Positions 8,075-17,900 of a DNA stretch of 64,000 bases are shown in pieces. A program made the translations under genes and the position numbers. The stretch is from assembly GCA_000511875.1 (NCBI GenBank), contig AZIN01000004.1:342939-406938 (forward strand). The letters run 5' to 3'. Below the pieces are notes generated by a model that was given only the letters and a program-made list of their open reading frames with translations, was not told where the DNA came from and ran no database searches. Position 1 is the stretch's first letter. The number at the start of each line of letters is the position of its first letter. This DNA comes from Gammaproteobacteria bacterium MOLA455. GTDB lineage: Bacteria; Pseudomonadota; Gammaproteobacteria; Pseudomonadales; Porticoccaceae.

Positions 8075-9496
8075 TTGAAGATAACAATTTTTGGAAGTGG
8101 GTACGTAGGGCTTGTCACGGGCGCCTGTTTCGCCAATGTCGGCAATCAGGTGGTCTGCGTCGATATAGACCAGGCCAAAGTCGACGCCCTCAACGCTGGT
8201 CAGGTGCCGATTTATGAACCTGGTCTGGAAAGCTATCTCAGCGGCTCACTGGCGGATGGCAATATCAAATTTACCACTGACGCAGCAGCGGCAGTGCAAC
8301 ATGCTGAGATGATTTTTATCGGCGTGGGCACCCCAGCCAATGAAGATGGCTCTGCTGACCTGCAGTATGTGCTCAATGTGGCCAGTACTATTGGCGAGCA
8401 TATGGACGGCTTTAAGGTGGTGGTAAACAAGTCTACGGTTCCTGTGGGCAGCGCCGACTCAGTTGCACAGCACATTCAGAGAGCTCTAGACAAGCGCAAT
8501 GTTGACTGGGACTTCAGCGTGGCATCGAATCCGGAATTTCTAAAAGAGGGTGCGGCACTGGCTGACTTTACTCGCCCTGATCGGATTATTGTTGGCACCG
8601 ACAGTGCCCGAGTCGAAGAGATGATGCATGAGCTCTATGCCCCTTATAACCGTCAGCGGGACAAGCTCATTTTTATGGATGTGCGTTCCGCGGAACTGAC
8701 CAAGTATGCGGCTAACTCCATGCTGGCGACAAAAATCAGCTTTATCAACGAAATCGCCAATATAGCCGAGCTTGTGGGAGCGGATATTGAGCAGGTTAGA
8801 ATTGGTGTGGGTTCAGATGCGCGCATAGGCTACAGCTTTATTTACCCAGGCTGCGGTTTTGGCGGTTCCTGCTTTCCCAAGGATCTGCGGGCCATGGAGG
8901 CTACTGCTATCAATGCTGGGTACCAGCCCAAGTTATTAAGCGCAGTGACAGCGGTGAATGATGAGCAAAAGCACCGTCTGTTCGACAAACTGTCGAATTA
9001 TTTTAACGGTGACTTGCGTGGTAAAACTGTGGCGCTGTGGGGCTTGGCATTTAAGCCCGGTACCGATGATATGCGTGAGGCACCCAGTCGACTGTTAATG
9101 GAGGCGCTGTGGCGCCAGGGAGGATCAGTGCGTGCCTTTGACCCCCATGCAATGGAAGCCACTCAGTCTATCTATGGGGTGCGCGATGATTTAGTGCTCT
9201 GTGGCACTAAAGAGGCGGCGCTCCGCGGGGCCGATGTGCTGGTAGTATGTACCGAGTGGAAGCCGTTTTGGTCGCCAAACTTTAGTGAGATTAAAGCCGC
9301 GTTAACCTATCCGGTTATTTTCGATGGTCGCAACCTCTATGACCCAAAACGCTTGCAAGAACATGGCCTGCAGTACTTTGCCATTGGTCGTCAGAACCAT
9401 CTTCAACGTGGCGAAACTGCCGCAGGGGATCAGTTGGCGAATGCTTCAGACACGCCCGTAGAGATCCCCAAAGCGGACAATATCGTCCTCTCCTAA
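8075..9496 (+). CDS. ugd: UDP-glucose 6-dehydrogenase
   Basis: 473 residues. Converts UDP-glucose to UDP-glucuronate with two NAD+, giving precursors for exopolysaccharide or LPS. The N-terminal Rossmann motif [14 protein letters not shown] begins at residue 7. NKSTVPVGS near 118, and the catalytic cysteine in [10 protein letters not shown] (Cys266) are present. The third domain shows [16 protein letters not shown]. The start is TTG at 8075, chosen because the family begins MKITIFG; an AGGGA-like ribosome site lies just upstream inside the 44-bp repeat. The tail overlaps the convergent manC gene by 51 bp. The C-terminus is about 20-30 residues longer than common homologues and looks unstructured. 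Confidence 0.93.
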   Translation: MKITIFGSGYVGLVTGACFANVGNQVVCVDIDQAKVDALNAGQVPIYEPGLESYLSGSLADGNIKFTTDAAAAVQHAEMIFIGVGTPANEDGSADLQYVLNVASTIGEHMDGFKVVVNKSTVPVGSADSVAQHIQRALDKRNVDWDFSVASNPEFLKEGAALADFTRPDRIIVGTDSARVEEMMHELYAPYNRQRDKLIFMDVRSAELTKYAANSMLATKISFINEIANIAELVGADIEQVRIGVGSDARIGYSFIYPGCGFGGSCFPKDLRAMEATAINAGYQPKLLSAVTAVNDEQKHRLFDKLSNYFNGDLRGKTVALWGLAFKPGTDDMREAPSRLLMEALWRQGGSVRAFDPHAMEATQSIYGVRDDLVLCGTKEAALRGADVLVVCTEWKPFWSPNFSEIKAALTYPVIFDGRNLYDPKRLQEHGLQYFAIGRQNHLQRGETAAGDQLANASDTPVEIPKADNIVLS

Positions 9497-10855
9497 ATAG
9501 GTCCCAGACTGTATCTCGATAAGCTCAATCGGGATTTTTCCTGGGTTTTCGAGGCTGTGCACTGCGCCGATTGGGATATAGACCGACTCGTTTTCGCAGA
9601 TTAGACGCTCGACATTATCTACGCTGACCTTGGCTGTGCCGCTGACCACTACCCAGTGCTCGGCGCGATGATGATGCATCTGTACGGACAGCTTGGCATT
9701 GGGTTTAACGGTGATGCGCTTCACTTGAAAGCGAAGTCCCTGATCCATTGAGTCGTATTTCCCCCAGGGGCGATAGACCTCGCGATGATGGATATATTCC
9801 GAGCGCTGCTCGGCCTTGAGAATATCCACCAGCTGTTTAACCTTTTCCACATGATCTTTGTGGGCTACTAGCAGCGCGTCTTTGGTGTCGACTATCACCA
9901 AATCATTGATGCCGAGCGTAGCCACTAGCTTATTTTCGGCATGTACATAGTTGTTGCTGCTTTCAATTCCTATGCTATCGCCGATCTCAACATTGCCCTG
10001 ATTGTTCTTAGGTAGCAGGTCTAGCAGTGATGACCAGCTGCCTAGGTCGTTCCACTGAGGGTCCATCGGCATAACCATGGCATTGGTGGTTTTTTCCATT
10101 ACTGCATAGTCAATTGATTCGGCGGGGCAGGCAGAAAAGAGATTGCTATCTGGACGCACAAACTCCATATCTGCTGAGCTGGACTGCCATGACTGGCGAC
10201 ATGCAGTGACAATGTCGGGGCGCAGTGTTTCTAGCTCATTGAGAAACCCATTGCCGCGAAACATAAATATGCCGCTATTCCAGAGATAATCGCCACTGGC
10301 TATTAAATTCTCGGCCTGCTCAAGATTTGGCTTTTCAATAAATTCGCCGATCTTTTGTGGTTGATCACCGATCAGCGGCTCGGCGCTTCTAATATAACCA
10401 TAACCGGTAGCCGCACCGCTGGGTTGAATACCAAAGGTGATTAGCGTTCCTTTGGCAGCTGATTCTTGTGCGCATTTAACCGCGGTGAGAAACGCTTGGG
10501 GATTGTCCATATGATGATCTGCTGGCAGCACCAGCAGAGTGGCATCCGGATCTATATCTTTGGCCAACAGCGCGGCCAAACAGATGGCGGGCGCGGTATT
10601 GCGGCCACAGGGTTCTAATATAATTCCGTTGTGCTCAGCGCCTGCAAGTCGCAACTGCTCTGCGGCGATGAAGCGATGATCTTCATTGCAGACAATAATC
10701 GGCGGCGCAGAGTCCAAGCCTTGAAGGCGCTCTAGGGTCACCTGGAACATAGTTTTGTCACCAACAAGAGGTAAGAACTGCTTGGGGTAGAGTTGCCGCG
10801 ACAGAGGCCAGAGTCGAGTGCCGGAGCCACCGGCAATGATTACAGGTTGAAGCAT
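9446..10855 (-). CDS. manC: mannose-1-phosphate guanylyltransferase / mannose-6-phosphate isomerase
   Basis: 469-residue bifunctional type II enzyme (AlgA/ManC/CpsB family). The nucleotidyltransferase signature [12 protein letters not shown] starts near residue 9, with FIEKP further on. The C-terminal cupin isomerase domain carries [25 protein letters not shown] and [15 protein letters not shown]. It makes fructose-6-P to mannose-6-P and mannose-1-P plus GTP to GDP-mannose. With convergent ugd it forms a small nucleotide-sugar locus for surface polysaccharide, but no glycosyltransferases are nearby, so the end product is unknown. Its promoter must lie in 10856-10950, back to back with the tRNA-Val promoter. 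Confidence 0.93.
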   Translation of the reverse strand: MLQPVIIAGGSGTRLWPLSRQLYPKQFLPLVGDKTMFQVTLERLQGLDSAPPIIVCNEDHRFIAAEQLRLAGAEHNGIILEPCGRNTAPAICLAALLAKDIDPDATLLVLPADHHMDNPQAFLTAVKCAQESAAKGTLITFGIQPSGAATGYGYIRSAEPLIGDQPQKIGEFIEKPNLEQAENLIASGDYLWNSGIFMFRGNGFLNELETLRPDIVTACRQSWQSSSADMEFVRPDSNLFSACPAESIDYAVMEKTTNAMVMPMDPQWNDLGSWSSLLDLLPKNNQGNVEIGDSIGIESSNNYVHAENKLVATLGINDLVIVDTKDALLVAHKDHVEKVKQLVDILKAEQRSEYIHHREVYRPWGKYDSMDQGLRFQVKRITVKPNAKLSVQMHHHRAEHWVVVSGTAKVSVDNVERLICENESVYIPIGAVHSLENPGKIPIELIEIQSGTYLGEDDIVRFGDLYGRV

Positions 10856-10954
10856 GTGAAATCCTTTTTGATAGATGAAAATCCGTTTTTAAACATCTTA
10901 TTCGTCGATAAGTTGTTACCTCTTTAACTGTAGTTCGAATTGTCTTGAATTTCC

Positions 10955-10983
10955 TTGGCAGAGTTGTAGGGCTTGTGTAGAAT
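10955..10983 (+). promoter_or_regulatory. sigma-70 promoter of tRNA-Val
   Basis: A -35 TTGGCA (10955-10960), a 17-bp spacer and a -10 TAGAAT (10978-10983) lie 20 bp before the first tRNA base. Near-consensus boxes with ideal spacing. Confidence 0.7.
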
Positions 10984-11002
10984 GCGACTCGTTGGAAGAA
11001 AT

Positions 11003-11079
11003 AGGAGCATAGCTCAGTTGGTTAGAGCACTTGCATGACATGCAAGGGGTCCGCAGTTCAAGTCTGCGTGTTCCTACCA
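11003..11079 (+). tRNA. tRNA-Val (anticodon GAC)
   Basis: Complete cloverleaf: acceptor AGGAGCA pairs with TGTTCCT, the D arm is GCTC/GAGC, and the anticodon stem CTTGC/GCAAG encloses the loop ATGACAT, so the anticodon is GAC (valine GUC/GUU). The T arm CGCAG-TTCAAGT-CTGCG is intact. The 3' CCA is encoded (11077-11079). Confidence 0.93.
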
Positions 11080-11164
11080 CTTCTCTGGATTAAGCAAAGC
11101 GCAGCTTTAAGACTTCTTAGTGTATGAACATCTAGTAAGAAGCATTAGACTGCGACGATTTTTT

Positions 11165-11198
11165 AACCCTTGCAAGCATTAGCCTGCAAGGGTTTTTT
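11165..11198 (+). terminator. rho-independent terminator after tRNA-Val
   Basis: The stem AACCCTTGCA / TGCAAGGGTT with a 10-base loop is followed by a run of T. It lies 86 bp past the tRNA; a second weaker inverted pair (CTTCTTA/TAAGAAG) sits between. Confidence 0.8.
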
Positions 11199-11250
11199 CG
11201 TTTCAGGGCCTCAGGCTTGGCAACCCATACTACCGAGACCTAGCTTAAGT

Positions 11251-11545
11251 TGGTGTTGCGCTATCACTGCTGCGGCGATTCCTATACTGCGTCACCAAGT
11301 ACTTCCACTATTTTCCCAATAACCGCTTCAGAGATTTATCTAAGCATGAAAACAGACCCACAAATAGTGGTGATTCTGGCCTCCACTGGTCCAGTATCTG
11401 ATCATATTGACCATATTAAAACTCAGTGTCCCTACTCAATGGTGGTGGGTGTCATCAGTATGGTCGCCTATTTGTAGCTGCTCATGAGTCTATGATTTTG
11501 GTGGCCCTCATAGCCACACTGGAAGTAGTTCTGCTAGCTGATTAA
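11251..11545 (+). pseudogene. decayed C-terminal remnant of an NhaC-type Na+/H+ antiporter (tentative)
   Basis: Three successive frames give pieces of one membrane protein. From 11251 comes AITAAAIPIL, a hydrophobic run ending at a stop. About 11360-11477 gives ASTGPVSDHIDHIKTQCPYS followed by MVVGVISMVAYL. From 11471, in another frame, comes FVAAHESMILVALIATLEVVLLAD and a stop. The STG...DHIDH..TQ.PY pattern is reminiscent of the SSTG-DHIDH-TQLPYA region of NhaC-family antiporters (recalled, not searched). The frame changes and lack of any start make it a remnant, not a gene. The stretch between tRNA-Val and the pilin genes holds nothing else I recognise. Confidence 0.4.
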
Positions 11546-11666
11546 CATCGATTCAATCGCAATTTTCCGAGACTAATAAGTCAGGCTCTGATTAGCTGCT
11601 ATCCTCTAATGACAAGTTAAAAGCAGGTTGAGATTTTACAGTTGCTGTCATGTTAGGAGTTTAGGG

Positions 11667-12230
11667 ATGAACCGCTTCGCTTTCTCGCGCGGATTTACCG
11701 TGGTCGAACTAATGGTCACCTTGGCCATCGCCGCTATTTTATTAGCCGTGGCGGTGCCATCTTTTACCACGTTTGCGCAAAAGCGCGCGATCAGCCAAAA
11801 AACGGTGCAAGTGCGCAATGCTTTGGACTTGGCGCGGGGTCTTGCCTTATCCCAGCGCCAGGTGTGGACTGTGTGCACCGTGGATGCCTCTAATAGCTGT
11901 GTAAACAGCGAAGGTCTGCGCCTGTTAGTGTTTCGCGACGACAATGCTAATAACGATTTTGATGGTGGGGAAATGCTTCAGCAGGAAATCGATATAAACG
12001 CCATTGCCCTGCAGATGTCAGCCTCCTTTGGGGTCCCTTATATGCGCTTTGCACGCAACGGTGAGGCTCTGGAGTCAGGCAACCTTGAAGTCTGTTCAAC
12101 AAATCAAACTGTTGATTACGGGCGTCAGGTAATCGTCTTTCGCAGTGGCCGCATTCGCCTGTCGAGCGATTCCGATGGCGATGGTTACGATGATACTGGC
12201 GGAACAAAAATAGAGTGCCCAAGCAGCTAG
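11667..12230 (+). CDS. type IV pilus minor pseudopilin, FimT/GspH family
   Basis: 187 residues from ATG 11667, chosen because TAGGAG lies 8 bp upstream and the short leader ends in the prepilin-peptidase site RG/FTVVE. The following hydrophobic helix (TVVELMVTLAIAAILLAVAV) has the Glu at mature position 5. The C-terminal globular domain has paired cysteines and an acidic stretch DSDGDGYDD that looks calcium-binding. It acts as a minor pilin priming pilus assembly in the inner membrane. It is the first gene of a run of six pilus genes; 215 AT-rich bases follow before pilE, so pilE may have its own promoter. Confidence 0.88.
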   Translation: MNRFAFSRGFTVVELMVTLAIAAILLAVAVPSFTTFAQKRAISQKTVQVRNALDLARGLALSQRQVWTVCTVDASNSCVNSEGLRLLVFRDDNANNDFDGGEMLQQEIDINAIALQMSASFGVPYMRFARNGEALESGNLEVCSTNQTVDYGRQVIVFRSGRIRLSSDSDGDGYDDTGGTKIECPSS

Positions 12231-12402
12231 AGAATAAATAGAGACCGGTTGAATAGCGCAAATAGAATGACTAGCGCGACGCCAATCTGATATTTATTAC
12301 CGTTAATCTGCGAGAGCTGTTGTTTTGTATTATTTGTATTATTTATATTATTTGTAATTAGAGTACTAAAGTTGCAAACCGGATATTAGCAGAGCGCTAG
12401 AA

Positions 12403-12438
12403 ACAGGGAGCTGCACAGGGAGCTAAACAAGGAGCTTG
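12403..12438 (+). repeat. three 12-bp tandem repeats with ribosome-binding-site-like cores
   Basis: ACAGGGAGCTGC, ACAGGGAGCTAA and ACAAGGAGCTTG follow one another directly upstream of pilE. Each contains GGGAG or AGGAG. The last copy lies about 11 bases from the pilE ATG and is probably the one used. Confidence 0.75.
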
Positions 12439-12445
12439 ATGGATC

Positions 12446-12847
12446 ATGAAGAGCCAACCAAAAACCGCAGGATTTTCACTGCTTGAATTAATGATCGTAG
12501 TCGCTATTGTGGCGATATTGGCTGCAGTCGCCTATCCCAGTTATCAGCAGCACATAGTGCGTAACAATCGCGCCGTCGCCCAGCAATACCTCCTTGAAGT
12601 ATCCAGCCTCCAGCATCAATTTATTCTCGACACTCGTACCTATTCCACCACTCTCGCAGCGCTTGGCACCACGCCCGTGGCGCGGGTCAGCGACAACTAT
12701 ACAGTGACCATAGGTGCAGTCGACAACAGCGCTTCGCCGCCAACGTTTACGCTCCAAGCCACACCTATAGCGGGCACACCACAGGAGGGCAGTGACACCT
12801 TAACGGTAAATCACCTGGGACAAAAAAATGCCAGCTGGTATGACTAA
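12446..12847 (+). CDS. pilE: type IV pilin, PilE-like minor pilin
   Basis: 133 residues. A short basic leader ends at AG/FSLLELMIVVAIVAILAAVA, the class III prepilin cleavage site with Glu5 and the N-terminal assembly helix. The mature domain has YPSYQQHIVRNNRAVAQQYLLEV, typical of PilE, and TLTVNHLGQKNASW near the end, a common PilE C-terminal pattern. It is translationally linked to pilV (20-base overlap). In Pseudomonas pilE is last in the operon; here it is second, a changed order. Confidence 0.87.
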   Translation: MKSQPKTAGFSLLELMIVVAIVAILAAVAYPSYQQHIVRNNRAVAQQYLLEVSSLQHQFILDTRTYSTTLAALGTTPVARVSDNYTVTIGAVDNSASPPTFTLQATPIAGTPQEGSDTLTVNHLGQKNASWYD

Positions 12848-13457
12848 CAGCCAATTCAATCAGAGAGCATCGGGATCTATATCTCAGAGCGCTATGTCGC
12901 GAGAGAGCAGTCGCGGTTTTAGCATTATCGAGGTGCTTATTACGCTATTGGTATTTGCAGTGGGTTTACTGGGATACGCCTCCCTGCAAAATCGCGCGCA
13001 AAAAGCTCAGCTCGAGGTCTATCAACGAGTCTACGCACTAAATTTGGTGGACTATATGGTCGATCAGATCCGCTCAAACCCTCTGGCGCAAGGTTGTTAT
13101 GGATTGGCCTCAACCGAAGTGGGAACCGGATTTTCGGGTTCCTACACCTGCTCAAGTTATGGCACCACTGAGACCCAGGCTCAAGTAGTGGATGCAGTTA
13201 ATGAGTGGAGTGATTTATTAAAGGGCGCTGGTGAAGTGATGGATGGTGCCAGCGTTGGCGGGCTGTTGAATGCACGGGGCTGTATTGTCTATGACAGTGT
13301 CAATGAGAGCTACAGTATTTCTGTCGTCTGGCAGGGTTTGGTGGAAACCATTGCCCCAACAAGTACTAACTGCGGTGCCACAGGCTACGGTGGCGCCAGT
13401 AGCAAATTGCGCCGGGCAGTGACCTATGTAGTGCGTACCCCAACTCTGGACAGTTAA
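12828..13457 (+). CDS. pilV: type IV pilus minor pilin PilV
   Basis: Up to 209 residues. The prepilin site RG/FSIIEVLITLLVFAVGLLG is preceded by an unusually long 29-residue leader if ATG 12828 is used. Starts at 12840 (overlapping the pilE stop) or 12894 would give leaders of about 25 or 7 residues; 12894 gives a more normal leader but a poor ribosome site, so the start is uncertain. The pattern LGYASLQNRAQKAQLEVYQR and the later DYMVDQIRSNP fit PilV. It is part of the minor pilin complex that initiates pilus fibres. Confidence 0.85.
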   Translation: MPAGMTNSQFNQRASGSISQSAMSRESSRGFSIIEVLITLLVFAVGLLGYASLQNRAQKAQLEVYQRVYALNLVDYMVDQIRSNPLAQGCYGLASTEVGTGFSGSYTCSSYGTTETQAQVVDAVNEWSDLLKGAGEVMDGASVGGLLNARGCIVYDSVNESYSISVVWQGLVETIAPTSTNCGATGYGGASSKLRRAVTYVVRTPTLDS

Positions 13458-13459
13458 CG

Positions 13460-14437
13460 ATGAACAGAAACGCCGCCTATTACGGCCACAGAGCCAGCCA
13501 GCAGCAGTCGGGATTTTCCATGGTCGAACTGTTGATTGCGGTGGCCCTAGGCATAGTATTGTCCTGGGCAATTCTCGATGTCACTCTAAACTCCTCGCGC
13601 ACCGCTAGAGAGCTCGAGCTCACCAGCGAGATGGTGGAAAACGGTCGTTACCTGACCAATCTGTTAAGCCGTGAGCTGCAATTGGCTGGGTTCTATGGTC
13701 GTCTAGAAAACTATTTTGATGACTCCGTGACAGCGCAGCCCGATTACTGCACAGGAGTATCTTCGGCCAGCCTGCGCGATGGCATGAACTACCCAGTATT
13801 CGGATTAGATGGCGTTGCCGCCGGCACCACAACCTGTAACGGCGATGTTTTACTCAGCGGCTCGGATGTTCTGTTAATTCGTCGTGCGGATACCACCTCG
13901 GTTAATAGCACTGCCGGGCTGGATACTAACCAACATTATCTGCAAGAGACGGTCACCGCTGCAATATTGGATGCCGGCGTCAATAGTGGCAACTTTACCC
14001 TGCGGGAAAAAGATGACGTTACTGTGGCTGCCATTCGTGAGTATCACCAAGATATTTACTTCGTTGACACTGACAATGTGTTTAACCGCCTAAGTCTTAT
14101 TAACGGAGCCTACGTCCCGGAACCCTTAGTTGAGGGGGTGGACGATTTTCAGCTGGTCTACGGCATTGATCGCTCTGGAGATGGGGTTGCCAATGCAGAT
14201 GGGAGCAACCCCGCTTTTGTGGAGCTGCCCGCCTCAGCCAGCGAGTGGGAAGATGTGGTATCGGTAAAAGTTTTCTTGCTGCTCAGTAGCACCAGCAATG
14301 CACCGGGACTGGCTGACGGCAAAACCTACTCTTACGCAGACAAGGCGGGGATTACTTTTAGTGACAGTAAAAAACGCCGGTTATTTAGCGCTGTTGCGCG
14401 GCTCACTAATGTCAGCATTAAGAGGAGCGGCGCATGA
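13460..14437 (+). CDS. pilW: type IV pilus assembly protein PilW
   Basis: 325 residues, starting 2 bp after pilV. The prepilin motif SG/FSMVELLIAVALGIVLSWA has Glu5. The mature part begins with the PilW-type region SEMVENGRYLTNLLSRELQLAGFYG and ends with a beta-rich domain (VKVFLLLSS..., RRLFSAVARLTN). It overlaps pilX by 4 bases (ATGA). It belongs to the minor pilin set that links PilY1 to the pilus tip in Pseudomonas-like systems. Confidence 0.88.
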   Translation: MNRNAAYYGHRASQQQSGFSMVELLIAVALGIVLSWAILDVTLNSSRTARELELTSEMVENGRYLTNLLSRELQLAGFYGRLENYFDDSVTAQPDYCTGVSSASLRDGMNYPVFGLDGVAAGTTTCNGDVLLSGSDVLLIRRADTTSVNSTAGLDTNQHYLQETVTAAILDAGVNSGNFTLREKDDVTVAAIREYHQDIYFVDTDNVFNRLSLINGAYVPEPLVEGVDDFQLVYGIDRSGDGVANADGSNPAFVELPASASEWEDVVSVKVFLLLSSTSNAPGLADGKTYSYADKAGITFSDSKKRRLFSAVARLTNVSIKRSGA

Positions 14438-14940
14438 AAAAACAATCTTTAGTGAGCATTTTTCACTTCAGAGCAGCACGACAGCGTGGCGCAGTTTTGA
14501 TTGTCGCCCTTATCATGCTGCTGGTAATGACCACCCTCGGTGTCTCGACCATTACCTCGACTAATATCACTCTACAACTGGTGCAGAGTCAGCAGCGCCA
14601 GCAAGAAGCCAGCCAGGCGGCGCAAAACTCGATTAATTATCTGCTCAGCGATCTCGATTATTACGTCAATAACAGCAGCTACCTAGATGGCAATGGCGAT
14701 TTCACTCTCTCATTGCCAAATAATGTATCCAATGGCATGGCAGTCACCATCAACGGCCTGCAATGTCTGTTACAGGCCACCCCTGCGGGTTGTTCTCTGC
14801 TCGAGGGCAGTTCGGCGCCCTGTCATCCAGAGTATTACTGGGAAGCTGATGTCAGCGTAACTGACCCGGTCTCGGGGGCATCATCGAATATTATTGAAGG
14901 ATTCAAATTTAGGTATCTCGAGGGCTATTGCCCTGTTTGA
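14434..14940 (+). CDS. pilX: type IV pilus assembly protein PilX
   Basis: 168 residues. A QRG/AVLIVALIMLLVMTTLG helix replaces the usual F-x-x-x-E start; PilX homologues typically begin Gln-Arg-Gly-Ala and lack Glu5. A helical SQQRQQEASQAAQNSINYLL region follows, as in PilX. Coupled to pilW by a 4-base overlap and followed 19 bp later by pilY1. Minor pilin; role in fibre initiation inferred from the family. Confidence 0.83.
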   Translation: MKKQSLVSIFHFRAARQRGAVLIVALIMLLVMTTLGVSTITSTNITLQLVQSQQRQQEASQAAQNSINYLLSDLDYYVNNSSYLDGNGDFTLSLPNNVSNGMAVTINGLQCLLQATPAGCSLLEGSSAPCHPEYYWEADVSVTDPVSGASSNIIEGFKFRYLEGYCPV

Positions 14941-14959
14941 TAAGCCAGGAGGCTGCACC

Positions 14960-17900
14960 ATGAAGCAAACACCTATATTGCATCGCAAGCTGTTAGTTCG
15001 AGGACCAGTAGTGGCATTGATACTACTTTTATCGCTCTGGTCTTCCGCCGCAGATATCGATATTTTCCGCGCCAATTCAACCAATGTTGCGGTGCCCAAT
15101 GTGCTACTTGTACTGGATAATTCGGCTAACTGGAACAGCAATTCCAATGGTGTGACTAAACAGCAGATTATGCATGAAGCGCTGTTTAAATTCCTCGACA
15201 GCCTCAGGAAGCGCTTTACTGATGATCCTGACTTCCAAGGTATCAATTTAGGTATATTGGTTTACTCCAGCGGCAACTCGCCGAAAGGGGGGAAAGCCAT
15301 TCAGGCCTTCCTAAAAATTGAATCCGCAAGTGACGCTGATATCAATGCAATCAAGGCAAGGCTTTACTGCAATAAAGATGCATTTAAAGGCAATACTGCT
15401 GCGGCAAACGAGGCCGCCTGTCTCGCTCAACTGAGCATGGAATGGGGTGCAACAGGCTTTGATGCGAGCCTGTTTTATGGCTCAGAAAATCTGCCAAAAA
15501 CCAATAATGCGCCTATGGCTCTGGCGTTTAATGAAGCCTATTTGTGGTTTGCCGGGGAGGCTTATCAGTCGGGTCAGCAGGATGGCGTGCAGTCGTCGTC
15601 AAATATCGATGGCTTTGATCCCAGCGCCTTTAATGGCAGCAACTATATTAGCCCAATTGATGATCAGGCCTGCGCCAATAACTATATGCTATTTATTTCC
15701 AATGGCGGCCCGGATAGTGGTGAGAATAATGTCGCTGAATCCAAGCTCGATGCTCTGGGTGGCGTCTTTGCCGGTGATCCATTATCCATTCAGTTTCACA
15801 GCGGTGAAGAGTCCAGCTGGCTGGATGAATATGCACGTTTTTTGAACACTAATGATATTAATGATGACGTGGAGGGAAAACAGAATGTCTCGATCTATGC
15901 TGTTGATGTATTTGAGGCACTCAATTCCACCGGCAAACAATATGATCCCAGCACTGATGCAAAAAACTACAGACAATTTGGCCTGACTAAGCCTGAGGCT
16001 TCGAAGCATGCTTTGATGTATAACGCCTCCTCAGGTTTTGGTGGCGGCGACTATCTGATCGCTTCAGGGGCCGACGCACTGGCCGCGGCGTTAAACGATG
16101 TGGTCGATGATATTCTCGAGAAGAACAGTGTCTTTGCCGCGGTGAGTTTGCCTGTGTCGGTAAACATTAAGGGCACCAATGAAAATCAGATCTATATGGG
16201 CATCTTTCGCCCTTCACAACAGCCTCGTTGGGCTGGCAATCTCAAACTCTATCAAATTGGTCTCGACTCAATTACCGGCAAGCCGATATTAGTGGATGCC
16301 GAAGGGGATGCTGCGGAGGACACAGCTACCGGATTTATTGAAACACTGGCGCGAAGTTTTTGGACTGCCTCTAGCACCTATTGGACCAATATACCCACAC
16401 TCTCGGTTAATCGTGGTTCCGAGACTACCAGTGTCAGCGACAATCCCGACGGCAAAGAAGTGGAGCGCGGCGGCGTGGCTCAGGGATTGCGTGAATATGT
16501 TGGTACCGGTCGCACTGTCTATACCTGCACCGGAACCTGCAGCAGTTTGGAAAACTTTGCGACGTCCAACAATAATCTCAATTTCGGTGATTTTGGCGCT
16601 GCTGATAGCGCCGAGATGAATAACATTATCAACTGGTCAAAAGGCATTGATCTTGAAGATGCGGACAACGATGACCCCACAGATATCACCGATATTCGGC
16701 CCAATGTCCATGGTGATGTGATTCATTCTCAGCCAGTGGTGATCAATTACGGCGGTAGCACCGGACCCTATGTTTTTTATGGCTCTAACGACGGTATGTT
16801 CCACGGAGTCAAGGGCGGTATTGTTGAGAAGACCGTGGATGGAAGCTCTAAAGATGGCGAGGAGATCTGGGCATTTACGGCGCCGGAGCATTTCCCGCTA
16901 CTTAAAGAACTCTACGACAACACTAGTTTGACTGGAGGCTTTGATAATAAGCCCTATTTTTTTGATGGCTCCGTAGGCAGCTATGTAGTCTACGACAGCA
17001 ACAACGAAGTGAGCCGCGCTATCATCTACCTCACTGCGCGACGTGGTGGGGATCTGCTTTATGCCCTCGACGTTACCGATCCTGAATCACCTCTGTTGAA
17101 ATGGCGCAAAAGTAGTGCCGACGATGGCTTCAGTGAACTGGGGCAGACCTGGTCAAAGCCAGTTATTACCAAGTTAAAGATAGGAACTGAGGACAAAATC
17201 GTGCTTATTACGGGCTTGGGTTACGATCCCGATGTAGATGATGGAGATCTAGCAACCCGTACCCAGGGTCGCGGTGTGATTGTTATTGATGCCTTAACTG
17301 GCGAGGATATTTGGCAGGTTACCTCAGCTTCAGTGTCTAGTCCCTCAGGCATAGTTCTCAGTGAAGCCAATATGACGTTTAGCGTGCCATCAGATCTCGC
17401 CGTGGTTGATCGCAATGGCAATGGTTACTCTGATCGAGTCTATTTTGGTGATACTGGGGGGCAGCTATGGCGCCTTGATATTGGCAGTTCCACTGTTGCC
17501 GATTGGAAAGCCACTCGTCTGTTTAAATTTTCCACTTCGCCACAGCGCTTCTTAAATGCACCCGATGTTGTTGAGAGTCCAGATGGCAACTACGACATGA
17601 TTATTATTGGCTCTGGAAACCGGGAAAAACCCGTAGACACCTCAGTGCAAAATTATATGATTTTCTATCGTGACTACGACCAAACCAGCACTTCAACCTC
17701 GACAGTGACATTAACCCAAAATGACTTGGCGGCCGCCACTACCGCCGTCTCTGGTGACACGTCGGTCTTTGATCCTGACACTGACATCACCTCCAACAGC
17801 AAATTTTTAAAAGGCTGGTATCTGGCCCTTGAAAGCGGTGAGAAAGTAGTGACTTCAGTGCTAACAACTAATGAGGTCGCCACCTTTGCGACCAATCTTC

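Noticed and set aside
11250..11477. 75-residue frame as a real small gene
   Set aside because: Its similarity to an antiporter is confined to a middle piece and continues in other frames, so it is a remnant.
11520..11535. Possible sigma-54 promoter (TGG-N10-GC) upstream of the fimT gene, attractive because pilR is nearby
   Set aside because: Only the GG/GC core fits; this pattern is expected by chance every few hundred bases, and it lies about 145 bp from the start.
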